From the NCBI GenBank assembly GCA_005883215.1, contig VAYS01000010.1:62001-126000 (forward strand): a stretch of DNA of 64,000 bases, written 5' to 3'. Positions 31,852-39,732 of the stretch are shown piece after piece. Source of the DNA: Actinomycetota bacterium (GTDB taxonomy: Bacteria > Actinomycetota > Thermoleophilia > Solirubrobacterales > Solirubrobacteraceae). Made by a program: the position numbers and the translations under genes. The notes beneath the pieces are model-generated. The model worked only from the letters and a program-made list of their open reading frames with translations. It was not told where the DNA came from and did no database searches. Every line of letters starts with the position of its first letter. Position 1 is the first letter of the stretch.

Positions 31852-32799
31852 ATGGAGCGCTCGGGAGCCGCCATGCGTAACCGGCCCGTGCTCGTGGCCT
31901 TCGTCCTGGGGGCGGTCGCCGCCGCGATCGGCATCGCCCTGGGGCTGACCATTCACTGGTTCCCCGCCCAGGCCTCCACCCAGGCCAAGAAGATCGACAC
32001 GCTCTACGACGTGCTGGTGGTGGCCTCGGTGCCGATCTTCGTGCTGGTCACCACGGTGGTGCTGTTCTCGGTCTGGCGCTTTCGCATGCGGCCGGGCGAG
32101 GAGGAGCGCGACGGTCCGCCGATCCACGGCAACACCAAGCTCGAGGTCCTGTGGACGGCGTTTCCCGCCGCACTGCTGATCTCGCTGTGCAGCTACGCCT
32201 ACGTGGTCCTGCGCGACGTCGAGAAGAAGCCCTCGGGCGGGGCGACGGAGATGAACGTCGACGTCACCGGTCAGCAGTTCGAGTGGAAGTTCTCCTACCC
32301 GGCCTCCACCACCGGCGGCGCCCCGGTGCAGGCCACCCAGCTGTACCTGCCCCAGGGCCAGCCGGTCCGCTTCAACGTGCGCAGCCTGGACGTGATCCAC
32401 GCCTTCTACGTGCCCGCCTTTCGCCTTCAGATCGATGCCGTCCCGGGCCAGACGACAAACCTGCGCGCCACGCCCAGCCGCCTGGGCACCTACGTCTTCG
32501 CGTGCGCCGAGCTGTGCGGGCTGGGGCACCCCGCCATGCGCACCAGCGTCCACGTGGTCAGCCCGGCCGCCTTTCGCGCCTGGCTGCGCTCCCAGCAGCA
32601 GCCAGCCGGCGGGCAGGGCCCGCCCCCGGGCGGGCCGGGCGCACCACCCGGCCCGGGCGCCCCCGCCCCGGCCGCGGCGGGCACCGGCGCCCCGGCCGCC
32701 GCCCGGCGGGCCGGGCGCTCAGACGCCAGACGGCGAGCGGACGCGGGCGCCCGCGGCGCGGATACCCTTGCGGGGGCGGGACGCCCCGCCGGATCCTAG
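31852..32799 (+). CDS. coxB2: Cytochrome c oxidase subunit II (second copy)
   Basis: A 315-residue subunit II of a second oxidase. Helices are VLVAFVLGAVAAAIGIALGL (signal or anchor), DVLVVASVPIFVLVTTVVLF and VLWTAFPAALLISLCSYAYVVL; the cupredoxin domain has VTGQQFEWKFSYP, DVIHAFYVPAFRLQIDAVPG and the CuA motif CAELCGLGHPAM. A C-terminal tail of about 75 residues is Pro/Gly/Ala-rich and then Arg-rich, not part of the fold. A second ATG at 31873 is possible. It precedes the A2-type subunit I and clearly differs from the copy at 26598, so this is an independent oxidase, not a recent duplicate. Confidence 0.92.
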   Translation: MERSGAAMRNRPVLVAFVLGAVAAAIGIALGLTIHWFPAQASTQAKKIDTLYDVLVVASVPIFVLVTTVVLFSVWRFRMRPGEEERDGPPIHGNTKLEVLWTAFPAALLISLCSYAYVVLRDVEKKPSGGATEMNVDVTGQQFEWKFSYPASTTGGAPVQATQLYLPQGQPVRFNVRSLDVIHAFYVPAFRLQIDAVPGQTTNLRATPSRLGTYVFACAELCGLGHPAMRTSVHVVSPAAFRAWLRSQQQPAGGQGPPPGGPGAPPGPGAPAPAAAGTGAPAAARRAGRSDARRRADAGARGADTLAGAGRPAGS

Positions 32800-32820
32800 G
32801 AAGGAGGAGCAGCACCCACG

Positions 32821-34728
32821 ATGGCCGCCAAGCTACGGGCACCAGGGTTCTACCGGGCCGGCACGTTCACCCTGGGCGGGGTCGTCTTCTCCCTCGCGCT
32901 CACCTACCTGGTGCGCATGTCCTACGGGCACGGGCGCTTTCACCACTTCATCGCGCCCAACGCGATCCTCACGGTCTCGCTGATCGCCGCGCCGCTGGCG
33001 TTCCTGGTCGGCCTGGGGGCCTTTGACTACTGGTTTTACTGGGCGGCGGGCAAGCCCACCCGACCCGAGGACCACTCCAGCCACGGCGCCCACAGCTGGC
33101 GCGACTACTTCCGGGTCAACACCGACCACAAGGTGATCGGGATCCAGTACACGGTCACCTCGTTCTTCTTTTTGCTCGTGGGCGGGCTGATGGCGATGCT
33201 GATGCGCGCCGAGCTGGCCCAGCCCGGGTCGCAGTTCGTGGACTCCAACACGTTTAACGGCCTGTTCTCGGTCCACGCCTCGCTGCTGATCTTCCTGTTC
33301 ATCATCCCGGTGTTCGCCGGCCTGGCCAACTTCGTGCTGCCGTTGATGATCGGCGCGCCCGACATGGCCTTCCCGCGACTGAACGCCCTGTCCTACTGGC
33401 TGCTGCCGATCGCCGGCTTGATGATGATCGCCAGCTTCTTCGCCCCCGGCGGTTCGTTCGCCTCGGGGTGGACGGCCTATGCCCCGCTCTCGGACACCGC
33501 CCCCATCGGACAGGTGTTCTTCACCTTGGCGGTGCAGTTCGCGGGGGCGTCGTCGATCGCCACGGCCCTGAACTTCCTGGTGACCATCATCACCATGCGC
33601 GCCCCGGGGATGAGCTTCTTCCGCATGCCCCTGCTGGTGTGGGCGAACTTCGCCACCTCGCTGCTGGTGGTCATCGCCACGCCGTTCATCGCCTCCTCGC
33701 AGTTCTTCATCCTGCTCGACCGGGGCCTGGGCTTTAACTTCTTCAACGCGGGACGCGGGGGCGACGTGCTCATGTACCAGCACGTCTTCTGGTTCTACTC
33801 GCACCCGGCGGTCTACATCATGATGCTGCCCGGGTTCGGGATCGTCTCCGAGATCATCGCGGTCAAGTCGCGAAAACCGATCTTCGGCTACCGGATGATG
33901 GCCTTCTCGCTGGTGGCCATCGTCGTGCTGGGGTTCACCGTGTGGGCCCACCACATGTTCGTCTCGGGCATGCAGGCGTGGATCCGGATCCCGATGATGA
34001 TCACCACGGCGATCATCGCCGTGCCCACCGGGATCAAGATCTTCTCCTGGCTGGCCACGCTATGGAAAGGGGTGCTTCACCTCGACACGCCGATGCTGTT
34101 CGCGCTCGGCTTCCTGACCATGTTCACGCTGGGCGGGATCAGCGGCGTGATGCTGGCCATGGTGCCCCTGGACATCCACGTCTCGGACACCTACTTCATC
34201 GTGGCCCATATCCACTACGTGCTGTTCGGCGGATCGCTGTTTACGATCTTCGCCGGGGTCTACTACTGGTTCCCCAAGATGACCGGGCGAATGTTCGATG
34301 AGCGCCTGGGGCGGATGCACTTCTGGCTGACGTTCATCTTCTTCAACCTCACCTTCGCCCCCATGCACATCATCGGGCTCCAGGGCATGCCCCGGCGGGT
34401 GGCCGACTACTCCAGCCAGTACGCGGGCTGGAACCTGGTCATCTCGCTGTCGAGCTTCGTCCTCGGGGCCTCGATCCTGATCTTCGTCTACAACATCGTC
34501 TCCAGCTGGCGAGGGGGGCCGCGCGCCCCCGCCAACCCGTGGCGGGGCATGACGCTCGAGTGGCAGGTCTCCTCGCCGCCGCCGATCTTCAACTTCGACG
34601 CTGTGCCCACCGTCGTCGGCGGCCCCTACGAGTACGGGGTGCCCGGGGCGGTGCACGGCATCTTCAAGGGCGGCGCCGAGGTCAAGCCGGCGCCCGCCGG
34701 GACCGTGGCCAGACCGGCGCGCGAATGA
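32821..34728 (+). CDS. coxA2: Cytochrome c oxidase subunit I, A2 type (YSHPAV)
   Basis: A 635-residue subunit I. The CuB region reads FWFYSHPAVYIMMLPGFG: the Glu of A1 enzymes is absent and a Tyr-Ser pair precedes His-Pro, the mark of A2-type oxidases, where these residues are thought to replace the Glu in the D-channel. WAHHMF and VAHIHYVLFGG ligand motifs are intact. About 95 extra N-terminal residues with two helices (TFTLGGVVFSLALTYLV and LIAAPLAFLVGLGAFDYWFYW) precede the usual NTDHKVIG start. AGGAGGAG lies somewhat far (about 14 bases) from the ATG. The stop overlaps the next gene (ATGA). Confidence 0.94.
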   Translation: MAAKLRAPGFYRAGTFTLGGVVFSLALTYLVRMSYGHGRFHHFIAPNAILTVSLIAAPLAFLVGLGAFDYWFYWAAGKPTRPEDHSSHGAHSWRDYFRVNTDHKVIGIQYTVTSFFFLLVGGLMAMLMRAELAQPGSQFVDSNTFNGLFSVHASLLIFLFIIPVFAGLANFVLPLMIGAPDMAFPRLNALSYWLLPIAGLMMIASFFAPGGSFASGWTAYAPLSDTAPIGQVFFTLAVQFAGASSIATALNFLVTIITMRAPGMSFFRMPLLVWANFATSLLVVIATPFIASSQFFILLDRGLGFNFFNAGRGGDVLMYQHVFWFYSHPAVYIMMLPGFGIVSEIIAVKSRKPIFGYRMMAFSLVAIVVLGFTVWAHHMFVSGMQAWIRIPMMITTAIIAVPTGIKIFSWLATLWKGVLHLDTPMLFALGFLTMFTLGGISGVMLAMVPLDIHVSDTYFIVAHIHYVLFGGSLFTIFAGVYYWFPKMTGRMFDERLGRMHFWLTFIFFNLTFAPMHIIGLQGMPRRVADYSSQYAGWNLVISLSSFVLGASILIFVYNIVSSWRGGPRAPANPWRGMTLEWQVSSPPPIFNFDAVPTVVGGPYEYGVPGAVHGIFKGGAEVKPAPAGTVARPARE

Positions 34729-35600
34729 GCGCCGACGCACGAGAGAGCGGCTCGGAGCGACTCGTGCTCGTCGTCGCCAACGAGACGATCGGCGGTCAGG
34801 CGCTGCTCGACGCCGTGCACCGGCACGCCCAGGATGGCGCGCGCTTCGTCGTCTGCGTGCCCCGCAGCGGACCCAAGCACGGCAACATCATCTACGACGA
34901 CACCGTCTTTCAGGCGGCCCAGGTGCGCGTCGATCTGGCCCGCTCGTTCCTGCGCAACGAGGGCATCGAGGCGGTCGGCGAGGTCGGCGACCCCGACCCC
35001 TACGCCGCCACCATCGACGCCGTGCACGAGTACTCGCCCGACGAGATCATCATCTCTACCCATCCAGAGACCCGGTCGGGATGGCTCAGGCGCTCGCTGG
35101 TCGAGCGCATCGAGCAGGCCACCGGTCTCCCGGTCGAGCACGTGCTCGTCGACCTGGACAAGGAGAGCCTGCCGTTCACCGTGACGCTGGTGGTGGCCAA
35201 CCGCACCGCCTCGGACGCGGCGCTCATCCGCCGGCTCAAGGAGAAGGCCTCCGACGAGCACCACCTGTTCATCGTCGTCATCCCCCAGGAGGGCGGACAG
35301 GGCGCCGCGGCGGCGGCCGCTCGCGGGCGCCTGGATCAGGTGCTTCAGCTGCTGCGCGACGAGGGGCTTCTATGCGCCGGGATGATCGGCGACCCCGACC
35401 CCTATACGGCGACCATGAACGCGCTGCACTTCTTCCGCATCGGCGAGGTCGTCATCTCCACCTTCGACGAGCACCGATCGGGGTGGTTGCGCACCCACCT
35501 GGTCGAGCGCGTGCGCAACGCCACCGAGGCGCCGGTCGAGCACGTCGTGTCCGAGCGCCGCCGCGACGCCACCCCCGCCGAGCCGGCCGCGAGCGCGTAG
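34725..35600 (+). CDS. Tandem UspA-like protein within the oxidase operon
   Basis: A 291-residue cytoplasmic protein made of two homologous halves of about 140 residues. Repeated landmarks are LVVANETIGGQALLDAV and LVVANRTASDAALIRRL, GDPDPYAATIDAVHEY and GDPDPYTATMNALHFF, and SGWLRRSLVERIEQATGLPVEHV and SGWLRTHLVERVRNATEAPVEHV. The fold pattern resembles universal stress proteins, though the ATP motif GxxGxG is not visible, so nucleotide binding is doubtful. The ATG overlaps the coxA2 stop and coxC starts nine bases after the stop, so it is co-expressed with the oxidase. Role unknown; perhaps a stress or assembly factor. Confidence 0.75.
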   Translation: MSADARESGSERLVLVVANETIGGQALLDAVHRHAQDGARFVVCVPRSGPKHGNIIYDDTVFQAAQVRVDLARSFLRNEGIEAVGEVGDPDPYAATIDAVHEYSPDEIIISTHPETRSGWLRRSLVERIEQATGLPVEHVLVDLDKESLPFTVTLVVANRTASDAALIRRLKEKASDEHHLFIVVIPQEGGQGAAAAAARGRLDQVLQLLRDEGLLCAGMIGDPDPYTATMNALHFFRIGEVVISTFDEHRSGWLRTHLVERVRNATEAPVEHVVSERRRDATPAEPAASA

Positions 35601-35609
35601 GGGTTAGTC

Positions 35610-36227
35610 ATGGAAGCCGCCAGTGCCTCCGTCACCACCGCCGATCACGAGCACCACGGTCCGCCGCCGGCCAACCGCAGCTCCCGGGTCGAGGCCCAGA
35701 CCCTGGGGATGCTGCTTTTCATCATCTCGGAGATCATGGTCTTCGGGGCGTTCTTCACCGCCTACTTCTTCATTCGGGTGGTCAAGGGCGACCACTGGTT
35801 CCCGTTCCACGGCGACGTGCTGCCGGTGGCGGTCGCCGGGGTCAACACGGCGATCCTGCTCTCGTCGTCGCTGACCATGCACTGGGCACAGACGTCGATC
35901 AAGCACGACAACCGCTTTGGCCTGAAGGCGGGGATCCTCAGCACGTTCCTGCTCGGCCTGACCTTCCTGTTCGTGCAGGTAAACGAGTACGTGCATGTGG
36001 GCTTCTCGCCCCGCGACCACGCCCAGGGGACGATCTTCTACGGGCTCACCGGACTGCACGGCGCCCACGTGTTCATCGGGCTGACGCTGCTGGCGATGGT
36101 GACCGTGCGCTCGTTCCGGGGTCACTACTCCTCCAAGGAGCATCGGGGGGTCGAGGTGCCCGGGATCTACTGGCACTTCGTCGACGCGATGTGGATCATC
36201 GTCTACTCGTCGGTCTACGTCCTCTAG
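35610..36227 (+). CDS. coxC: Cytochrome c oxidase subunit III
   Basis: A 205-residue subunit III with five predicted helices. Landmarks are LGMLLFIISEIMVFGAFFTAYFF, containing the conserved Glu, then GLTGLHGAHVFIGLTLL and VPGIYWHFVDAMWIIVYSSVYVL, with the conserved HFVD. It stabilises subunit I and proton uptake. The start ATG has only a weak GGGG upstream (AGGGGTTAGTC), but it is nine bases after the stop of the UspA-like gene. It is the only coxC in the window and could serve both the A1 and A2 sets. Confidence 0.93.
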   Translation: MEAASASVTTADHEHHGPPPANRSSRVEAQTLGMLLFIISEIMVFGAFFTAYFFIRVVKGDHWFPFHGDVLPVAVAGVNTAILLSSSLTMHWAQTSIKHDNRFGLKAGILSTFLLGLTFLFVQVNEYVHVGFSPRDHAQGTIFYGLTGLHGAHVFIGLTLLAMVTVRSFRGHYSSKEHRGVEVPGIYWHFVDAMWIIVYSSVYVL

Positions 36228-36231
36228 GGCA

Positions 36232-36399
36232 ATGACCCCGCGGAGGCGCGGGAGCGACCCCCTGGGGCCGGACGGCTGGGTCACGCGCGTGCTCAAGCCG
36301 CTGCGCTCCGAGCCCGACGCGTTTCGCTTCCTGATCTACGTGGTGGTGGTCGCCGCGGTGGTGGTCGGGCTCGTGCTGGTCGTGCGGGCGGTTGTGTGA
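36232..36399 (+). CDS. 55-residue single-helix membrane protein at the end of the second cox operon
   Basis: A small ORF starting four bases after the coxC stop. The first 35 residues are polar and basic (TPRRRGSDPLGPDG, then RVLKPLRSEPDAF) and one strong helix follows (FLIYVVVVAAVVVGLVLVV). It is directly before the operon terminator hairpin, so it is within the transcript. Probably a small oxidase-associated membrane protein, analogous to the ones near 30224-30561 but without sequence similarity that I can see. Confidence 0.62.
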   Translation: MTPRRRGSDPLGPDGWVTRVLKPLRSEPDAFRFLIYVVVVAAVVVGLVLVVRAVV

Positions 36400-36448
36400 G
36401 GCGCGGCGGGTTCTGCGTTCGCCGGGCGGTGGCGGGCGCAGACCCAGC

Positions 36449-36474
36449 GAGGGCGGCCCGGAGGCCGCCCTCGT
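36449..36474 (+). terminator. Intrinsic terminator of the second cox operon
   Basis: A perfect 11-base stem, CGAGGGCGGCC (36449-36459) with GGCCGCCCTCG (36464-36474), loop CGGA, followed by an interrupted T-tract (TGGTTTCGGTTTT). Lies 50 bases after the last gene. Confidence 0.85.
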
Positions 36475-36497
36475 GGTTTCGGTTTTGGACTTCTAGC

Positions 36498-37211
36498 TCA
36501 GCCGGCGATTGCGGCTATCTGCCATCCGGTGCCGCTGAATGAACCCGTTACGTATTCGTCGGTCCCAAAATTGTCGTAGTAACCGACGATCTGGCTGCAG
36601 AAGTTCGTCGCACCGACACTCGCAGCGCAGTTCACCGCACCTGGGCTGCTGCCCGCGGTCTGGATGACCGGTGTCACATTCACCGCTCGCTGGGAGACAT
36701 TGACATCGCTTCCCAGCCGGTTGAACCGTAGAAGGTAGCAATGTGTCGCCGGACACCCGCTGACGCCACCAGGCGCCTGGGCGAGGATGCTGAACTCGCT
36801 TCCCGACGCGGCTGTGCAGTTGCTGTTGGTATCGCACGTCGCTCCACCTATTAGCGGTCGGGCATTGTTCAGCCCGACCAGCCCCGTCACCGGGTTGGTC
36901 AGCGCCGACTGAATCGCCGAAAACGCCCCAGGGATTGCGGACGCCGCCTGAACCAACGCGGCCAGGCTCGCCTTCGTGTTGTTGAGATCGGCAGTGGTGG
37001 CGCCAAGAGCAGCAGAGACGGCGTTGATCGCCGAGCTGAGCTGTCGCCCGGTGCGCTTGATGTTGTTCTGAGCGCCCTGAAGCTGTCTGCTCAGGGTTCG
37101 AAACGACTTCTTGGTGGCGAACTTGCTGCCAGCGGCATCCGCCACCGCCGGTGCCCCGGCCAGTGAAATTGAGACAGCGGCTATGAGGACCGCCATCGAA
37201 GGCTTACGCAC
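36498..37211 (-). CDS. Secreted protein with helical N-terminal part
   Basis: A 237-residue exported protein starting at GTG with an excellent AGGAGAAGGAGAA site. Signal peptide KPSMAVLIAAVSISLAGAPAVADA with cleavage near ADA-A. Residues about 30-100 are helical with heptad-like spacing (SFRTLSRQLQGAQNNIKRTGRQLSSAINAVSAALG). The C-terminal part has five Cys in short segments (GGATCDTNSNCTAASG, GGVSGCPATHCYLL, GAVNCAASVG, NFCSQIVG), suggesting disulfides, and ends in SFSGTGWQIAAIAG. Lower GC than its neighbours, with more Asn, Thr and Ser. Function unknown; probably cell surface. Confidence 0.75.
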   Translation of the reverse strand: MRKPSMAVLIAAVSISLAGAPAVADAAGSKFATKKSFRTLSRQLQGAQNNIKRTGRQLSSAINAVSAALGATTADLNNTKASLAALVQAASAIPGAFSAIQSALTNPVTGLVGLNNARPLIGGATCDTNSNCTAASGSEFSILAQAPGGVSGCPATHCYLLRFNRLGSDVNVSQRAVNVTPVIQTAGSSPGAVNCAASVGATNFCSQIVGYYDNFGTDEYVTGSFSGTGWQIAAIAG

Positions 37212-37227
37212 TTCTCCTTCTCCTCTC

Positions 37228-37246
37228 CGGGAGACGCTGTCTCCCG
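37228..37246 (-). other. Leader hairpin upstream of the secreted-protein start
   Basis: CGGGAGA (37228-37234) and TCTCCCG (37240-37246) form a 7-base stem with loop CGCTG, ending 17 bases before the GTG at 37211 and just before the purine-rich ribosome binding site. It may modulate translation. The rest of the gap 37247-37426 holds no gene that I can support. Confidence 0.4.
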
Positions 37247-37426
37247 TATCGACGTACCTCCCCCGTCCCGCCCACAGGCGGTCCCGAGTCGGGCTAGTGC
37301 GAGACTAACCGCCCCATCCCTACCAGTCACCGCGGATATCCGTCCATCTTGCGAGGATTTCTGCGTACCCAGTTTTGGGCTGGGCCTGCGCTTCCCGGAC
37401 GAGCTCGCTTTCGGATCTAGTCCGTC

Positions 37427-37443
37427 CGCCGGCTCGGCCGGCG
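37427..37443 (-). terminator. Hairpin after the cytochrome/cupredoxin locus
   Basis: CGCCGGC (37427-37433) pairs with GCCGGCG (37437-37443) around TCG, 12 bases after the minus-strand stop at 37455. No T-run follows. Confidence 0.45.
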
Positions 37444-37454
37444 AACGCCCGTGC

Positions 37455-38032
37455 CTACTTGACCACCAGGGTGCCCACCATGCCGGCCTGACGGTGACTG
37501 TCGACCTGGCAGTAGAACGTGTAGCTGCCGGGCTTGAGCGTGGCGTGGAACTGGGCCACCCCGCTGGCGATGATCGGCGAGGCCGCGCTCGCCGGTGCCC
37601 CGTTGCCCTCGAGCGCGATGTTGTGTTGGATCCCGGACTTGTTGGCCATCTTGATCGTCACCGAACCGGGCTTGGCGGTCGCCTTGTTGGTCAGGTAGGC
37701 CAGCTGACCGGACGGATCGGCGTCGATCTCCAGGCTCCCACCGGCCTCGACCGCCGGCGTCCCCGCGCCGGGGGCCTGGACCGCGGTGGCCAGCAGGCGG
37801 CGTCGAGGTTGGGGCCCACGTTGCCCTTCGTGCTCGCCCGGGCCAGCGTGTGGCAGGAGCCGCACTTGGAGACGAACAGCTTCTTGCCGTTGATCAGGTT
37901 GGCGTCGCTGTGCTTTACCTGACAGCCGGCCAGGGCCGCCAGGCCAACTGCCGTGGTCCCCACCAGGGCCAGCTGCGCGACTCTCGGGCGCGCGAGCAGC
38001 AGGACGCGAACCGGGGAGGAACGGGGGGCCAT
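37455..38032 (-). pseudogene. Cytochrome c lipoprotein / cupredoxin locus, fused out of frame
   Basis: The first frame (from 38032) encodes a lipoprotein signal with lipobox LAGC and a c-type heme site, FVSKCGSCHTLARA, followed by NVGPNLDAA, where family similarity stops near 37810. In the next frame (stop 37455) a type-1 copper domain runs from about VEAGGSLEIDADPSG to the end, with ligands in GIQHNIAL and FYCQVDSHRQAGM (Cys-x4-His-x4-Met). The cytochrome part lacks its Met ligand region and the cupredoxin lacks its own start. This looks like loss of the 3' part of a cytochrome gene and the 5' part of a plastocyanin-like gene with a frame change. TAGAGT precedes the start. Assembly error is possible. 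Confidence 0.7.
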
Positions 38033-38042
38033 GGGCGCGGGA

Positions 38043-38048
38043 ACTCTA
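38043..38048 (-). promoter_or_regulatory. Probable -10 (TAGAGT) of the cytochrome locus
   Basis: TAGAGT on the minus strand ends 10 bases before the ATG at 38032, with no ribosome binding site. Confidence 0.4.
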
Positions 38049-38065
38049 TCCGAGCGTTCTGGCGC

Positions 38066-39661
38066 TCAGCCGCCCGCTCCGGGCGCCAACTCGTGCTCGG
38101 GCGGGGGCGCTAGCTCGTCCAGCCTACCCTGTGCCGCGGCGATCACCGAGCCCGCGACGCCCTCCCACGAATAGCGGGCGCGACAGACCTCGACCAGCGC
38201 CTCGCGCGTCCTCGCGCGCAGCTCCTCGGGAGCGGTCAGCCACGCCACCAGCCGCTCGGCCAGCGCCCGGACGACCTCGCCCTGCAGCCCGAACGAAAGC
38301 CAGCCGGCGACCTCGGGCGGTACCGCCTCGGCCAGCGCCCGGGTGACCTCGGCGAGCCCGGAGTGGTCGGCGCTGATCGGGAAGGCCGCGCAGGCGGCCC
38401 CCTCCACCGTCACCATCCCAAACGCCTCGGGGAACGTGCTCGGCACCACCTGGGCCTCGCACGCCGGCAGCAGGTCGGCGAGCTCGGCGTGCTCGAGGCG
38501 TCCGGTCAGCACGACCTGCTCGCCCAGGCGGGCCGCCGCGGCCAGGTAGCGCTCGCGCTCCTCGCCCTGAAGGCCCTCCAGGAAGTCGAGAACCATGTGC
38601 AAGGGCGCAGCCGGGCCGCCTTCCAGCGCGCGTCCCTGCTGGGCGATCTCGGCCACCTGGTCCAGATCGCCGGCGATCAGCGCGGCCAATAGGCGTTCGA
38701 AGCCCTCGCGGTAGGCACCGAAGCCGACCACCACCAGGCGCGCGCGGGGGACGCGATCGAGCACCAGCGGCCAGGCCATGAGAAGGACGTCGACCCCCTT
38801 GGAGACGATCAGCTTCCCCACGAAGGAGACGAGCACGTCGTCCTCGGGATCCAAGCGAGAGAGCGCCATGCCCGCGGCGATCTTGTCGCGGGCAAACGCG
38901 TCGGCGGGTCCCCCGACGGGGGCAACGGTGCCGGCCAGCAGCCGCTCGGTCAGCTGCCCGAGCCCGGCCGCCGCCGCGGCCGGCTCGCGGGGAACGAACT
39001 GGTTGACGTCCACGCCGGGCGGTCCCAGCCGCGTGCGCGCCGGCAGGTCGGGGTCCTCCATGGCCTCCCACAGGCTCTCGGCGGTGTGGCGGGAGCCGAC
39101 CAGGATCGCGCTGGCCCCCGCCAGGCCTTCGCGGGCGGCGGGCATGAAGCGCTCGCGGTGGGGCTTGACCGTGTACTCGAGCGCGCTGCCGTGGACCTTG
39201 ACCGCGTAGGGCACGCCGGTGTCGGCCAGGCCCCGGGCGAGGATCACGGGCCCCATCACCAGGTGGTTGGCCAGCGCCACATCCGGGTGCGCCCCCGCGG
39301 CGACCGCGGCCACCGCGGTGACATTTCGGGCCACGTAGTGGTCGACCTCCTCGTCGGTGCACTCGCCAAACGGCTTGGCCTCAAAGCCCTCGTAGCGGTC
39401 AGCCACGTAGGTGGGCAGCAGCGTCCCGATGTCGGGCCGGTAGGCGACGCAGCGCGCCGGCGACCGGCGCTCCTGCAGTCGCAACTCGCCGTCCTCCCAG
39501 GTGCCGATGGCGTCGACGAACTCGAAGCGCTCCATGTGTCGGTCCTGGCTGACGACGTGCACCTCGTGGCCCAGGCCGACGAGCGCCTCGGCGAGCTTGG
39601 CGTTGTAGACGTTGGAGCCCGTGCCGCCCAGCAGGTAGCCGTGGAAGATCAGGATTCGCAC
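38066..39661 (-). CDS. Glycosyltransferase, GT4-like (GT-B fold)
   Basis: A 531-residue GT-B enzyme. The N-terminal domain starts VRILIFHGYLLGGTGSNVYN, the acceptor-side glycine loop, and continues to VKVHGSALEY; the C-terminal donor domain has VSFVGKLIVSKGVDVLLMAWP, VLTGRLEHAELADLLPACEAQVVPSTFPEAFGMVTVEG with the conserved Glu pair spacing, typical of family 4. A central insertion of about 90 residues separates strands of the donor domain. The GTG at 39661 was chosen because TAGGCT ends seven bases before it and the first strand follows at once. Donor sugar and acceptor unknown; cell envelope or glycolipid synthesis is likely. Confidence 0.87.
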   Translation of the reverse strand: MRILIFHGYLLGGTGSNVYNAKLAEALVGLGHEVHVVSQDRHMERFEFVDAIGTWEDGELRLQERRSPARCVAYRPDIGTLLPTYVADRYEGFEAKPFGECTDEEVDHYVARNVTAVAAVAAGAHPDVALANHLVMGPVILARGLADTGVPYAVKVHGSALEYTVKPHRERFMPAAREGLAGASAILVGSRHTAESLWEAMEDPDLPARTRLGPPGVDVNQFVPREPAAAAAGLGQLTERLLAGTVAPVGGPADAFARDKIAAGMALSRLDPEDDVLVSFVGKLIVSKGVDVLLMAWPLVLDRVPRARLVVVGFGAYREGFERLLAALIAGDLDQVAEIAQQGRALEGGPAAPLHMVLDFLEGLQGEERERYLAAAARLGEQVVLTGRLEHAELADLLPACEAQVVPSTFPEAFGMVTVEGAACAAFPISADHSGLAEVTRALAEAVPPEVAGWLSFGLQGEVVRALAERLVAWLTAPEELRARTREALVEVCRARYSWEGVAGSVIAAAQGRLDELAPPPEHELAPGAGG

Positions 39662-39668
39662 GGCCGGC

Positions 39669-39674
39669 AGCCTA
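39669..39674 (-). promoter_or_regulatory. Probable -10 (TAGGCT) of the glycosyltransferase
   Basis: TAGGCT on the minus strand ends 7 bases before the GTG at 39661. A divergent TAGAGT for the zinc-ribbon gene lies 46 bases away, so the two promoters are back to back. Confidence 0.45.
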
Positions 39675-39720
39675 CGCGTTTTGGGCCCGCGGCCGGGGGT
39701 TTGGCGTCTCGGGCCTCCGC

Positions 39721-39726
39721 TAGAGT
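39721..39726 (+). promoter_or_regulatory. Probable -10 (TAGAGT) of the zinc-ribbon gene
   Basis: TAGAGT ends 6 bases before the GTG at 39733; no space for a ribosome binding site, so leaderless. Confidence 0.45.
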
Positions 39727-39732
39727 GCGCGC

